A stretch of 7,815 bases of DNA from CAZPLZ01 sp964587525 (GCA_964587525.1 CAZPLZ010000155.1:1-7815); one strand, 5' to 3'. Counted from the stretch's first letter, positions 1-7,695 are shown. Made by a program: numbers and translations. Notes: a model not told the origin generated them from the letters alone.

Positions 1-1620
1 CGGGGTGAGTCGACTTTTGGAGCGCTGCCGTGGGGGCGGGTGGGCTGGGCCGCCGCCTGCCTGGTGCTGTTGCTGGCGCCCTGGGGGCTGAAGACCTATC
101 TGGGGACGGGCAACCCGATCTTTCCTTTTGCGTCCACCCTGTTTGCCTCGTATGACTGGAGCGCGGCCAACGAAGCGGTGCTGCGGGGGTTCTTTGGTGT
201 GCAGCAGGACCTGATGACCAAGCTGGCCGGCCTGCCGGGTCTGTGGGTCCTGAAGATGCGCCAGAGTTACCCGGTGTTGCTCTTGCTGTTGCCTGGCTTA
301 CTGTGGCTGGGGCGCCAGCGCTGGGCGGTGGCCACGTGCGTGCTGGCGCAGTTGGTCACGTTTTGGGGCCATGAGAATCCTCGCTATGTGCTGCCGAGCG
401 TGTGGATGCTGTTGTTCTTGGCCGCCCATGAGGCTGAACGGTTGCGCGGCTGGGTGAAGACTGTGGTGGTGGTGGTGTTGGTCGGCACGAGCCTGATGCA
501 GATCAGCGCCAAGGTCAAGGACATCCAGATAGGCTGGCGGGATGTGCTGGTTCCGCGCGAGGCGCTCTTGCTGAAGCACCTGACGACGTACGAGGAGGCG
601 GTCCGGGAGCTGGGGACGCTCAAGCCGGGGCAGCGGCTGCTGAGCATGGGGGAGCGGCTGACGTACCGGCTCCCTGGGCGGGTACTCTACGGTGGGCAGA
701 TTGGGGAGACACCGCTGATCTGGAAATTAGCCCACGAGTCGCACAACGGGTCTGAGCTGGCTAAGCGAATCAAGCAGTTGGGGGCTTCAATATTGCTACA
801 TAACTGTGTCAGCGCGGTGTGGGTGTCCGCACGATATCGGGGGTTTTCCTGGAAGGCCCGGCCATTAAGCCTCTATACCGAGTTTTGCAAACGGCACCTT
901 TCAGTCCTCAAGATTCCTGAGCACTGTGATGCCGCGAATGGTGGAATCTATCTCTACCTGGTTCGTTCCTCGCCACGTTCACCTGCTCCTGCATACACGT
1001 TCTTTGTCCCGGGGGCCGGTTGGGCTTCATATGCTGCCAAAGCGTACAGGGATGCCGGTCTTATCCAGGAAGCCGCCAGGGAGTACAAGAACCTGATGCA
1101 GATCGCCCCCGGCGTGGGCCAGTTTTACAACGAGCTGGCCGACGGGTACGCCGCCGCTGGAAACTGGTCTGCTGCCGCCAAGCTCTTCAAACCGTTTGTA
1201 GACCGCGGAATGATCGACATGGGGAACTTGCCCAACTATGGCAGGGCAGCGGTCATGCTCGGGCGTCTCGACATAGCGGAAAGGGTGTTGATGGAGTGCC
1301 TGAGGCGCTATCCAGACAGACGGCATGCGAACACGGTGAACCTTGCGGTGGTCTTCATCAGGCGGGGAGAGCGGGAGCTGAGGGGCGGGCGGCTGGACCT
1401 GGCCGAAAGGCACCTTGACCGGGGGACATCGCTGCTACACTCGATTGGGCCTCAAGATGAGCGAGGGGTGGAGCTGGCCCGCCAGGAGAATCTTGCAGAA
1501 GTCATTGGTCTCAGGGGGGATTTGGCTTCCCGCCGAGGGCGTTTGGGGGAAGCCAGGCGGCTGTACCGCGAGGCCATAGAGCTCGCCCCTCACTTGGCGG
1601 AAGCGAAGGGGTGGAAGTAA
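1..1620 (+). CDS. Paralogue A: GT-C-like membrane glycosyltransferase with C-terminal TPR region (5' end outside window)
   Basis: The frame is open from base 1 and ends at TAA 1618-1620, giving 539 codons; alignment with paralogue B shows that about 280 N-terminal residues lie upstream. A GTG at position 40 is internal, not a start. What remains (numbered from base 1) is a hydrophobic segment at about 13-32, TGNPIFPF at 36-43, hydrophobic stretches near 90-120 and 130-145, the RYVLP..W motif at about 128-135, then a soluble part. The soluble part has GE..TYR.PGR.LYGG..GETPL at about 217-238, the EFCKRH and CDAANGG cysteines (296 and 309), and TPR-like helix pairs from about 345 to 535. The protein ends GWK, about 20 residues short of the conserved tail ending in RMFG in B and C. 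Known of the family: GT-C enzymes use polyprenyl-phosphate sugars outside the membrane. Glycosyl transfer here is inferred. The codons at about 720-1000 look less GC-rich than the rest. Confidence 0.8.
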   Translation, partial: RGESTFGALPWGRVGWAAACLVLLLAPWGLKTYLGTGNPIFPFASTLFASYDWSAANEAVLRGFFGVQQDLMTKLAGLPGLWVLKMRQSYPVLLLLLPGLLWLGRQRWAVATCVLAQLVTFWGHENPRYVLPSVWMLLFLAAHEAERLRGWVKTVVVVVLVGTSLMQISAKVKDIQIGWRDVLVPREALLLKHLTTYEEAVRELGTLKPGQRLLSMGERLTYRLPGRVLYGGQIGETPLIWKLAHESHNGSELAKRIKQLGASILLHNCVSAVWVSARYRGFSWKARPLSLYTEFCKRHLSVLKIPEHCDAANGGIYLYLVRSSPRSPAPAYTFFVPGAGWASYAAKAYRDAGLIQEAAREYKNLMQIAPGVGQFYNELADGYAAAGNWSAAAKLFKPFVDRGMIDMGNLPNYGRAAVMLGRLDIAERVLMECLRRYPDRRHANTVNLAVVFIRRGERELRGGRLDLAERHLDRGTSLLHSIGPQDERGVELARQENLAEVIGLRGDLASRRGRLGEARRLYREAIELAPHLAEAKGWK

Positions 1621-1644
1621 TGCCCCCCGCGGGTTAATGTAAAG

Positions 1645-1686
1645 CCCCTCTCCCCCTCACAGGGGGAGAGGGTAGGGTGAGGGGGG
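1645..1686. repeat. REP-like intergenic hairpin repeat between paralogues A and B
   Basis: A perfect 12-bp stem is visible: CCCTCTCCCCCT (1646-1657) pairs with AGGGGGAGAGGG (1661-1672) around a three-base CAC loop. The following tail, GTAGGGTGAGGGGGG, permits a second, mutually exclusive pairing: CCCCCTCAC (1652-1660) with GTGAGGGGG (1677-1685). This sequence type is a familiar high-copy intergenic repeat in many GC-rich Gram-negative genomes. The repeat starts 25 bases after the stop of A and ends 25 bases before the GTG of B. No T-tract follows on the + strand, so a role in mRNA stability or partial attenuation is as likely as true termination. No other feature was seen in the remainder of the 91-base gap. 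Confidence 0.8.
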
Positions 1687-1711
1687 AGCAATAAACGATA
1701 TAGCGACCTCG

Positions 1712-4204
1712 GTGTTCTTGTTTCTTGGCCGTTTGCTTTACCTCGCGGGCCTCTCAGCTCTACTGGCTGAGGTTGCGGCGCGCGTCGGGTGCGGGCTGCT
1801 CGGTCTCTGGCGCCGCGCGGGCTTGAGCCCGCTGGAGCGGTTCGGGGTCGGGTTGCTGCTGGGCTGGGGAGCTGTCGGGATGACCCTCTTGGGTCTGGCC
1901 CTCACGGGGCTGTTTTTTGCACCGGTGATTGTGGGGGCGGTGCTGGCCTTGGTGCTGAGCTCCCGCGCCACGTATACGCGTGGCCTGCTGCTGGCCCGGG
2001 CTGCCACCGAGGCCCGGGCGCTCGGCCCCGTGGGGTTGGCCGTCCTGGGAGCCGGGTTCGCGCCTGCGCTCCTCTTTCTGATGGTCCCGGAGTTCGAGAT
2101 CGATTGCGGCATCTACCATCTGGGCTTTCCCTGGCAGCTTCTTCAAGCGCATCGCATCGTGCTCTCGCACGTGCCGGGGGCGTTTTGGGTCCCGCTGCCG
2201 GTGGACCTTACCTTCACGATTCCCCTGCTGCTGGGCGATGACCGGCTGGCCAAGTGGATGGTCCTCATGAGTTTCATCGCCGCGAGCGCCATCTTCATTG
2301 CGCACTGCCGGCGAGACGGGGTGATGGAGGCCGGATGGGCTGGGTCGCTGCTGGCCCTGTCCGCTGGTCCGATCCTCTTGCTCGTCACCGTGAGCAAGAA
2401 CGACATCCCGGCCGCCTCGCTGTTTGTGGCTGGTGCCCTGCTGTCCCGGGCGGGGCGCTGGACCCTGGGCGCAGCGCTGCTGGGGTTATGCGTGGCCGCT
2501 AAGATGGTGTATGGGCCGCTCGTGGCGATCTGGTTCCTGCTGCATCCTCCGCCATGGCGAGCCACCTTACGGCTTGCGTGCTTGCTGCTGCTGCCGATTG
2601 CCCCGTGGTGGATCAGGACCTATCTGGGGACGGGCAACCCAGTGTATCCGATAGGCTACGCCTGGATTCCCTCCTTGGACTGGGGTTCCGAGAACCAGGC
2701 CGCGCTCCTCTCCCTCGCGCTCTGGTCGAAGGACACCATGATTCTGGCGAAGCTCCCGGAGGCCTGGGTTCGGATGATGCGCTCTGAGCACCTGCCGCTC
2801 CTGCTGGTCCTTCCTGGTATGGCACTGCTGGGCCGTGACCGGCGGGCCGCGTGGGCATGTGCCGTGGGGTCCATCGCGGTCCTGGGCATTGGCCATGTGC
2901 CCCGGTACATGTTGCCTGCCATCTGGCTCCTGTCCCTGCTGGCGGTGAAGGAGCTCATGCGCGGACCGGTGTTGCTGCGGCGGGCCGCGATTGGTCTTGT
3001 GGCAGGGTACGCGCTGCTGCGGATTGGCCTGTCGTCTGAGATCCGCCGGCCGGTGTGGCGGGAGGCGTTTGCCCCGCGTTCGGCCACCTTCGAGCGGATC
3101 CTGACGACGCGCCAGGAGGTGTTGCCGGCGCTGGCTGGACTTCAACGGTCCCAGACCAGGGTGCCGTTGAAAGTGATGAGCGTGGGGGAGTGGAGGACAT
3201 ACCGGTTTCCTGCCCGGTTGCTGTACGGTGGCATGCGCGGGGAAACGCCGCTGATTCAGAAACTGGTCAAGGCTTCCCACCACCCGGTGGAACTGCGCAA
3301 GAAGTTCAAGCAGCTTGGCGCCGATATTTTAATGTATAACTTCGTGAGCGCCGAATGGCTGGAGCTCCGCTATTACATGTTCCCCTGGGATAAGCGGAGT
3401 TTGCGGATGTACGTCGAGTTCCTGAAGCGCTATCTGACGCCGCTGGTGCGTCCCGTGAACTGCGACTATGGGAGCGGGGGCTTTTACGTGTTCCGGCTCC
3501 TTCCGCAGCCGTTGGAGACTCCGGCGGCGGATGTATGGTTCATACCGGGGGCGGAGTCAGTGTTCTCCCGGGTGACCGTCCTCATGAATGCCAACCGGCT
3601 TCAGGAAGCACTCCAAGAGGCCCTCGCAGTTAAGGCCTTCCTTCCAGATGTGGCCCACGCTTGGAATGTGGCCGGGCACATCTATCTGTCCTTGGAGGAT
3701 TACCCGAACGGGTACAAGTGCCTCAAGCGGTTCGGGGAAGCGGGCGTGATGGACAGCATGAACCTTGCGGAGTATGGCGCCGTCGCGATCCGGGTCAACC
3801 AGCTTGAGCTGGCTGAACGGCTGCTCAACGACGCATTCAAGCGGTACCGTGACCACCGCCCCACCATCCAGGTGAATCAGTCGCTGCTCTGGGCCACGAA
3901 GGCGTCCAACCTCATGGCGGCGCGCCGCCTGAAGGAGAGCGAACGCTGGCTGCATAAGGCGCAAGAGGTGCTCGATCAGATTCCTGTGGAGGGAGACCAG
4001 AAGCACAAAGACTCGCGCCGGAATACGTATGCCATGCTCCTGTGGTTGCAGGGGGAGCATGCCCTGCTGCGGGGGGATCGCGGCCAGGCTGCGGAGCATT
4101 TCCGCGCGGCGTATCAGACGGCCCCCGACAGCCCCATGGCGCAGCGGTGGAAGGATGTGGCGGATCGGTTACAGCCCCGGATGTTTGGCACCCAATTGCC
4201 ATGA
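1712..4204 (+). CDS. Paralogue B: GT-C-like polytopic membrane glycosyltransferase fused to a C-terminal TPR region
   Basis: This 830-aa protein opens with a hydrophobic segment (about 2-24). Further probable membrane segments lie near 44-66, 68-84, 106-126, 183-198, 208-227, 231-246, 253-275, 286-303, 361-376, 379-393, 398-412 and 422-440. Family-type motifs are an acidic cluster with D131 before YHLG (135-138), acidic D165 in the next loop, KNDIPAA (229-235), AAKMVYGP (262-269), YLGTGNPVYP (304-313) and RYMLPAIW (398-405). The soluble half has a conserved domain at about 485-600 (GEWRTYRFP at 492-500, GETPLI at 510-515, CDYGSGG at 584-590), then TPR-like helices at about 624-805 and the tail PRMFGTQLP. 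The likely role is sugar transfer from a polyprenyl-phosphate donor to an envelope acceptor; donor and acceptor are unknown. The GTG start aligns with residue 4 of C. It lacks a close Shine-Dalgarno, with GGGGAG about 23 bases upstream inside the REP-like element, so the start is the weakest part of the call. B overlaps C by four bases. Confidence 0.82.
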   Translation: MFLFLGRLLYLAGLSALLAEVAARVGCGLLGLWRRAGLSPLERFGVGLLLGWGAVGMTLLGLALTGLFFAPVIVGAVLALVLSSRATYTRGLLLARAATEARALGPVGLAVLGAGFAPALLFLMVPEFEIDCGIYHLGFPWQLLQAHRIVLSHVPGAFWVPLPVDLTFTIPLLLGDDRLAKWMVLMSFIAASAIFIAHCRRDGVMEAGWAGSLLALSAGPILLLVTVSKNDIPAASLFVAGALLSRAGRWTLGAALLGLCVAAKMVYGPLVAIWFLLHPPPWRATLRLACLLLLPIAPWWIRTYLGTGNPVYPIGYAWIPSLDWGSENQAALLSLALWSKDTMILAKLPEAWVRMMRSEHLPLLLVLPGMALLGRDRRAAWACAVGSIAVLGIGHVPRYMLPAIWLLSLLAVKELMRGPVLLRRAAIGLVAGYALLRIGLSSEIRRPVWREAFAPRSATFERILTTRQEVLPALAGLQRSQTRVPLKVMSVGEWRTYRFPARLLYGGMRGETPLIQKLVKASHHPVELRKKFKQLGADILMYNFVSAEWLELRYYMFPWDKRSLRMYVEFLKRYLTPLVRPVNCDYGSGGFYVFRLLPQPLETPAADVWFIPGAESVFSRVTVLMNANRLQEALQEALAVKAFLPDVAHAWNVAGHIYLSLEDYPNGYKCLKRFGEAGVMDSMNLAEYGAVAIRVNQLELAERLLNDAFKRYRDHRPTIQVNQSLLWATKASNLMAARRLKESERWLHKAQEVLDQIPVEGDQKHKDSRRNTYAMLLWLQGEHALLRGDRGQAAEHFRAAYQTAPDSPMAQRWKDVADRLQPRMFGTQLP
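4201..4204 (+). promoter_or_regulatory. ATGA stop/start overlap coupling B to C
   Basis: The TGA of paralogue B (4202-4204) overlaps the ATG of paralogue C (4201-4203). No clear Shine-Dalgarno precedes this ATG, so C is probably translated by ribosomes finishing B. This arrangement decides the start of C: an upstream in-frame ATG at 4042 would add 53 residues with no hydrophobic or homologous content, lying entirely inside B. Homology with B and with the beginning of D also starts at the 4201 residue region. Confidence 0.85.
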
Positions 4205-6792
4205 CTGGAATCTTCTTGTTCCTTGGTCGTTTGCTGGTGCTGGTGGGCCTGACCGCACTGTTGAGTGAAGCCGCGGCGCGAATAGGCGCTGGGGTCTTGC
4301 CGCTCATCTACCGGCGCTCCACCAGCCGGCTCGCAACTGGCGTAGCGCTCGAGCGGTTCGGACTGGGGCTGCTGCTGGGCTGGGCTGCCCTGGGAATCGC
4401 CTATCTCGGCCTGGCCCTCGCTGGCCTGTTCACCCCTCTGGCGCTTGCGGGATGCGCACTGGCGCTGCTGTGCGGCTCCCGCGCCATGTGGGAGCCGCGG
4501 CTTCTGCTGGCCACGGCGGCGGCCGAAGGTCGCTCGCTTGGCGGCGGGCTGGCAGTGCTCGTGCTGGGGCTTGCTCCCGCGGTACTGTTCATGCTCTTGC
4601 CGGAAGGGGAACACGACGTCTGGGTGTACCATCTGGGTGTCCCCTGGCAGTACCTTCAAGCTGGGCGGGCGGTGCTCGAGCACGTCCAGATGAGGTATCA
4701 CTACCCGCTGACTTTTGAAATGGCCTTCGCCCTGCCGTTAATCGCTGGGGACGACCGGCTGGCCAAGGGGATGGTGATCTCGTGCTTCGTCGCGGCGAGT
4801 GCGGTTTTTGCCGCACGCTGTCTCAAAGCCGGCCGCCCCGTCCTGGCGTGGCTGGGCCCGCTCCTGGTCCTGTCCTCTACCTCCGACCAGATGCAGGTGC
4901 TGATCATGATGTGCAAGAGCGACGTGCCTGCGGCCTCGCTCTTCGTCACGGGCGCGATGCTGCAGCTTGCTGGCGCGTGGGCACCGGGGGCGTTCCTGCT
5001 AGGGCTGTGTGTGGCGTCGAAGTTGGTCTATGGTCCCGTCGTGGCGGTGTGGAGTCTCTTCTTTCTGCCGTCATTGAAAAAATCACCCACCGGTGGGCTC
5101 TACCTCGACACCATCAATTGGAAGCGGCTCATCTGGTGGGCGGCATTGCTCGTGCTGCCCCTCATGCCGTGGATGGTGAAATCCTGGCTGGCGACGGGGA
5201 ACCCGGTCTACCCGTTTGCGACGGGGATCTTCCCCTCGCTTGAGTGGGCGGAGCCCAATCGGGAGGCATTTGAGCTCTACCGGGTGACGAACTTGCCTGG
5301 CGGCGTTTCGCCTAGGGGGCACCTGCCGGCCGCGTGGTTCACCTATCTTAAAGAGAATCACCTGCTGCTCCTGCTCTTCCTGCCAGGGCTCCTGTTGCTC
5401 TCGCGGCACCGCCGGGCCGCGTGGGCGTGCACGGTCGGGCAGGTCGTCATCCTGGGTACGGCCCTTTTTGGCCGGTATTTCCTGCCATCGGCGTGGCTGC
5501 TCTATCTCCTGATTGCCGAGGAGGCCGGCCGGCTCCCGTCGCGCTTGAAGACCGCGGCTGCCGCTGCGCTGGCAGCGTACGCGCTCCTCTCCATCGGTTT
5601 GGCCCCAGAGACGACCCGTTTAAAGTGGAAGAACTTGTTCGCGCCCTGGCCGCAGGTGTTGCAGCGCAGTTTCACGACGTTGCTGGAGGTGGAGCAGATT
5701 CTGGCGCCGCCTGGCACCCCGGCTGTGTCTTGGTGGCCCAAAGCTCCGCGCCCTCCGCGGGTGTTGAGCATTGGGGAATGGCGCACGTACAGATTTCCCG
5801 GCCGGTTGCTCTTCAACGGGATGTATGGGGAGACCCCGCTGGTCTGGAAGGTGACGAAAGAGTCGCGGGACCTTACGGAGCTGAGCAAGAAGTTCTGGCA
5901 ACTGGGAGCGCGGCGGGTGCTGTACAACTACGTCACGGTGGATTGGGCGGCCCTGCGCTACGGCTCGTTCCCGTGGGACCGGCGAAGCTTACGGCTCTAC
6001 GTGGAGTTCTGCAAGCGGCACCTTAAGATCCTGGGGCGGACCGAACGCTGTGACTATGTCAATGGCGGGTTCTACGTCTATGAGATCCTCCGGCGGCCGC
6101 TTCTGCCTCCTCCGTCTGCGATCTGGTTCGCGCCGGGAACGGATTCGATGTACGGACCGGGGATCAGGGCTGAAAATCGGCGCCATCTTGAGGTCGCCCT
6201 CAGGGAATATCTCGCGGCCTTCGAGCTGCTGCCGGATGTGGGGCAAGCCTGGAACCGGGTGGGGCATGCGTATACGCTACTAAACGATCAGCCCAACGCC
6301 TTGCGTTATCTCAGGAAGTTTGGCGAGGCGGGGATGATGGACGCAATGAACCTTTTGGATTTCGGTGCGGCCGCGGTCCGGGTCAGGGAGCTGGACCTCG
6401 CCGAGCGGGTGCTCGCCGATGCCTATGTGCGCTACCCGCACCACCGCCACATCGTCCTGATTAACCAGGGGTTCTGGAACGGGCAAAAAGCGTTTCAGGA
6501 ATTTGTTGGAAAAAGGATTGACGCCGCGGAGAAATACGTGGAGCTGGGCCTTCAAGTCATGGCAAATGTTCCGGAAGAGGTCGACCCGGCGAATGAGCCA
6601 GCCCGTCGGGCCGCGCTTGCCTACCTGCTTGGCATAAAAGCCGAAGTGCACCTGGTGCGGGGCGAAAGGAACCTGGCTGCGAAGTGGTTTGCTCAAGCGG
6701 CCCAGCTCGACTCTGAGGTTCCCATGGCGCCGCGCTGGAGGGCTTTGGCCACCCAACTGGGGACGCGGATGTTCGGCCTCAGTTCGCCTTAA
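4201..6792 (+). CDS. Paralogue C: GT-C-like polytopic membrane glycosyltransferase fused to a C-terminal TPR region
   Basis: This 863-aa protein is collinear with paralogue B. The first membrane segment (about 3-27) is followed by about 11-12 more up to about residue 466. Motifs are acidic E135/E137/D139 before YHLGVPWQ (143-150), acidic E173 in TFEMAF, KSDVPAA (239-245), ASKLVYGP (272-279), ATGNPVYPF (331-339) and RYFLPSAW (425-432). The soluble domain has GEWRTYRFPGR (525-535), GETPLV (543-548), C604 in EFCKRH and C617 in CDYVNGG. TPR-like helices cover about 660-840 and the tail is TRMFGLSSP. C has longer polar loops than B near 292-308 and 501-519. Polyprenyl-phosphate-sugar-dependent glycosyl transfer on the outer face of the membrane is the family-level expectation; no substrate can be assigned. 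It is translationally coupled to B and ends 33 bases before the convergent sulfotransferase stop. Confidence 0.84.
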   Translation: MTGIFLFLGRLLVLVGLTALLSEAAARIGAGVLPLIYRRSTSRLATGVALERFGLGLLLGWAALGIAYLGLALAGLFTPLALAGCALALLCGSRAMWEPRLLLATAAAEGRSLGGGLAVLVLGLAPAVLFMLLPEGEHDVWVYHLGVPWQYLQAGRAVLEHVQMRYHYPLTFEMAFALPLIAGDDRLAKGMVISCFVAASAVFAARCLKAGRPVLAWLGPLLVLSSTSDQMQVLIMMCKSDVPAASLFVTGAMLQLAGAWAPGAFLLGLCVASKLVYGPVVAVWSLFFLPSLKKSPTGGLYLDTINWKRLIWWAALLVLPLMPWMVKSWLATGNPVYPFATGIFPSLEWAEPNREAFELYRVTNLPGGVSPRGHLPAAWFTYLKENHLLLLLFLPGLLLLSRHRRAAWACTVGQVVILGTALFGRYFLPSAWLLYLLIAEEAGRLPSRLKTAAAAALAAYALLSIGLAPETTRLKWKNLFAPWPQVLQRSFTTLLEVEQILAPPGTPAVSWWPKAPRPPRVLSIGEWRTYRFPGRLLFNGMYGETPLVWKVTKESRDLTELSKKFWQLGARRVLYNYVTVDWAALRYGSFPWDRRSLRLYVEFCKRHLKILGRTERCDYVNGGFYVYEILRRPLLPPPSAIWFAPGTDSMYGPGIRAENRRHLEVALREYLAAFELLPDVGQAWNRVGHAYTLLNDQPNALRYLRKFGEAGMMDAMNLLDFGAAAVRVRELDLAERVLADAYVRYPHHRHIVLINQGFWNGQKAFQEFVGKRIDAAEKYVELGLQVMANVPEEVDPANEPARRAALAYLLGIKAEVHLVRGERNLAAKWFAQAAQLDSEVPMAPRWRALATQLGTRMFGLSSP

Positions 6793-6798
6793 TAAATT

Positions 6799-6822
6799 CC
6801 CTCTCCCCCGAGGGGAAGAGGG
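6799..6822. terminator. Hairpin between convergent genes, possibly a degenerate REP-like element
   Basis: CCCTCT (6799-6804) pairs with AGAGGG (6817-6822) and CCCC (6805-6808) with GGGG (6812-6815), leaving one bulged A and a three-base loop. On the - strand the hairpin begins four bases after the sulfotransferase stop and is followed by AATTTATT, a weak T-rich tail, so it could end that transcript. On the + strand it lies seven bases after the stop of C but has no T-tract. The left arm is the same CCCTCTCCCCC seen at 1646-1656, so it may be a shortened copy of that repeat. Confidence 0.5.
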
Positions 6823-6825
6823 GGG

Positions 6826-7686
6826 TCAGTATCCGTATGTACGTAGCCTCTCCGGCACCTGATCGGCGAAAGCCCTAAGCTGAGGATGGCTGCGATAAGC
6901 GTAGGCCCGCTGCGTTCTTATTTTCCCAATGGCCCGCTCGATGGCGGCGTCGGTGGCCTGCAATCCGCAAAACTGCACCAAGGTCTTGAGGGGGCCGTGG
7001 GGCTCAACGAGAAAGTCTTCATACTTGATCTCCATCGCCCGCGCTCCCAGGTTGCGAACATGACCACGCGTCTCCTCCATGTATTCCTCCCAGAGCGTGA
7101 ATCCTCCCATGAGTGTGGTAAGACGCCGGGTATGCAAAGACGCGCCTCGGTCCGGCAGCCGCCAGCTGCGCAGCTGGATCTCCTCACAAAACGCGATCAC
7201 TCGATTCCACCATCGCCTGCGGCGTACCAAGAGGCTGTTAGCCACATCCACACCATGGCGGAAAATATGGATGATCTTGGCGCTGGGAAAGACCTCCAGC
7301 CACAGTGAAAGGGTGATGGTCGTGCGCGGGTCTTTCCATCCCCAGGGGATCCCCAGGTTGTTGAGGCCTCGGTAGCGCCGGTATCTCCTCCACCCCAAAT
7401 ATGCGGCAACCCAGGGTGACTGGATCAAGCGGGCCAGGCGGTTCACGGTGGCTGAGCGCACTTCAGGGGCGTCGAGGGTCGCCCGGAAAGGCTGTGGTGT
7501 CTTGTACGTGGCGCCGCAGCGCCGCAGCAACCATTCATTGATGATCTGAAAGAAGGGGGATTCGTTGTTCCATTGCTTCCATTGCCCCACGAACAGGCCT
7601 AGCGCTTCCAGCACGCGGCACAGTATGCTGGTGCCCGAGCGGTGCATCCCGATGATGATGACTGGAGGACGGCCCGGCTCGTCCAT
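6826..7686 (-). CDS. PAPS-dependent sulfotransferase family protein
   Basis: With the preferred ATG at 7684-7686 this is a 286-aa soluble protein, a normal length for bacterial sulfotransferases. The N-terminus runs straight into a hydrophobic strand and the 5'-phosphosulfate-binding loop GMHRSGTS (residues 13-20). The WGWKDPRT motif (115-122) and then IIHIFRHGVDVANSLL (138-153) form the usual 3'-phosphate-binding region, with Arg and Ser as expected. MEIKYEDFLVEP (218-229) matches the conserved YEDL-type segment near the C-terminus. The expected reaction is sulfuryl transfer from PAPS to a hydroxyl or amino group; a glycan acceptor is inferred from the neighbouring glycosyltransferases. An upstream in-frame ATG at 7744-7746 would add 20 residues but run across the start of paralogue D. 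Neither ATG has a well-placed Shine-Dalgarno (AAGGGGAG lies 16 bases before the chosen one). The gene is inverted relative to the array. Confidence 0.85.
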   Translation of the reverse strand: MDEPGRPPVIIIGMHRSGTSILCRVLEALGLFVGQWKQWNNESPFFQIINEWLLRRCGATYKTPQPFRATLDAPEVRSATVNRLARLIQSPWVAAYLGWRRYRRYRGLNNLGIPWGWKDPRTTITLSLWLEVFPSAKIIHIFRHGVDVANSLLVRRRRWWNRVIAFCEEIQLRSWRLPDRGASLHTRRLTTLMGGFTLWEEYMEETRGHVRNLGARAMEIKYEDFLVEPHGPLKTLVQFCGLQATDAAIERAIGKIRTQRAYAYRSHPQLRAFADQVPERLRTYGY

Positions 7687-7695
7687 TTCTGGATA

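Noticed and set aside
40..42. GTG at 40 as the real start of A
   Set aside because: The frame is open to base 1, and residues before and after it align with an internal membrane region of B (about residue 283 onward), so A is cut by the window edge.
384..647. Antisense open frame with a histidine/threonine run inside A
   Set aside because: The runs are the complement of the GTG-rich codons for a Val-rich membrane segment of A; this is a high-GC shadow frame with no start signal or family features.
2567..3283. Long antisense open frame (238 codons) inside B
   Set aside because: Its composition is rich in Arg, Pro, Gln and His with no recognisable motif, as expected from the reverse complement of GC-rich membrane-protein codons. 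B itself is supported by homology to A and C.
4042..4200. N-terminal extension of paralogue C from an in-frame ATG at 4042
   Set aside because: The extra 53 residues lie wholly inside B, are not hydrophobic or homologous to the start of B, and the ATGA overlap at 4201 is a standard coupled start.
6886..7308. Open frame of 140 codons on the + strand opposite the sulfotransferase
   Set aside because: The - strand frame carries ordered sulfotransferase motifs over its whole length, so the + frame is a shadow.
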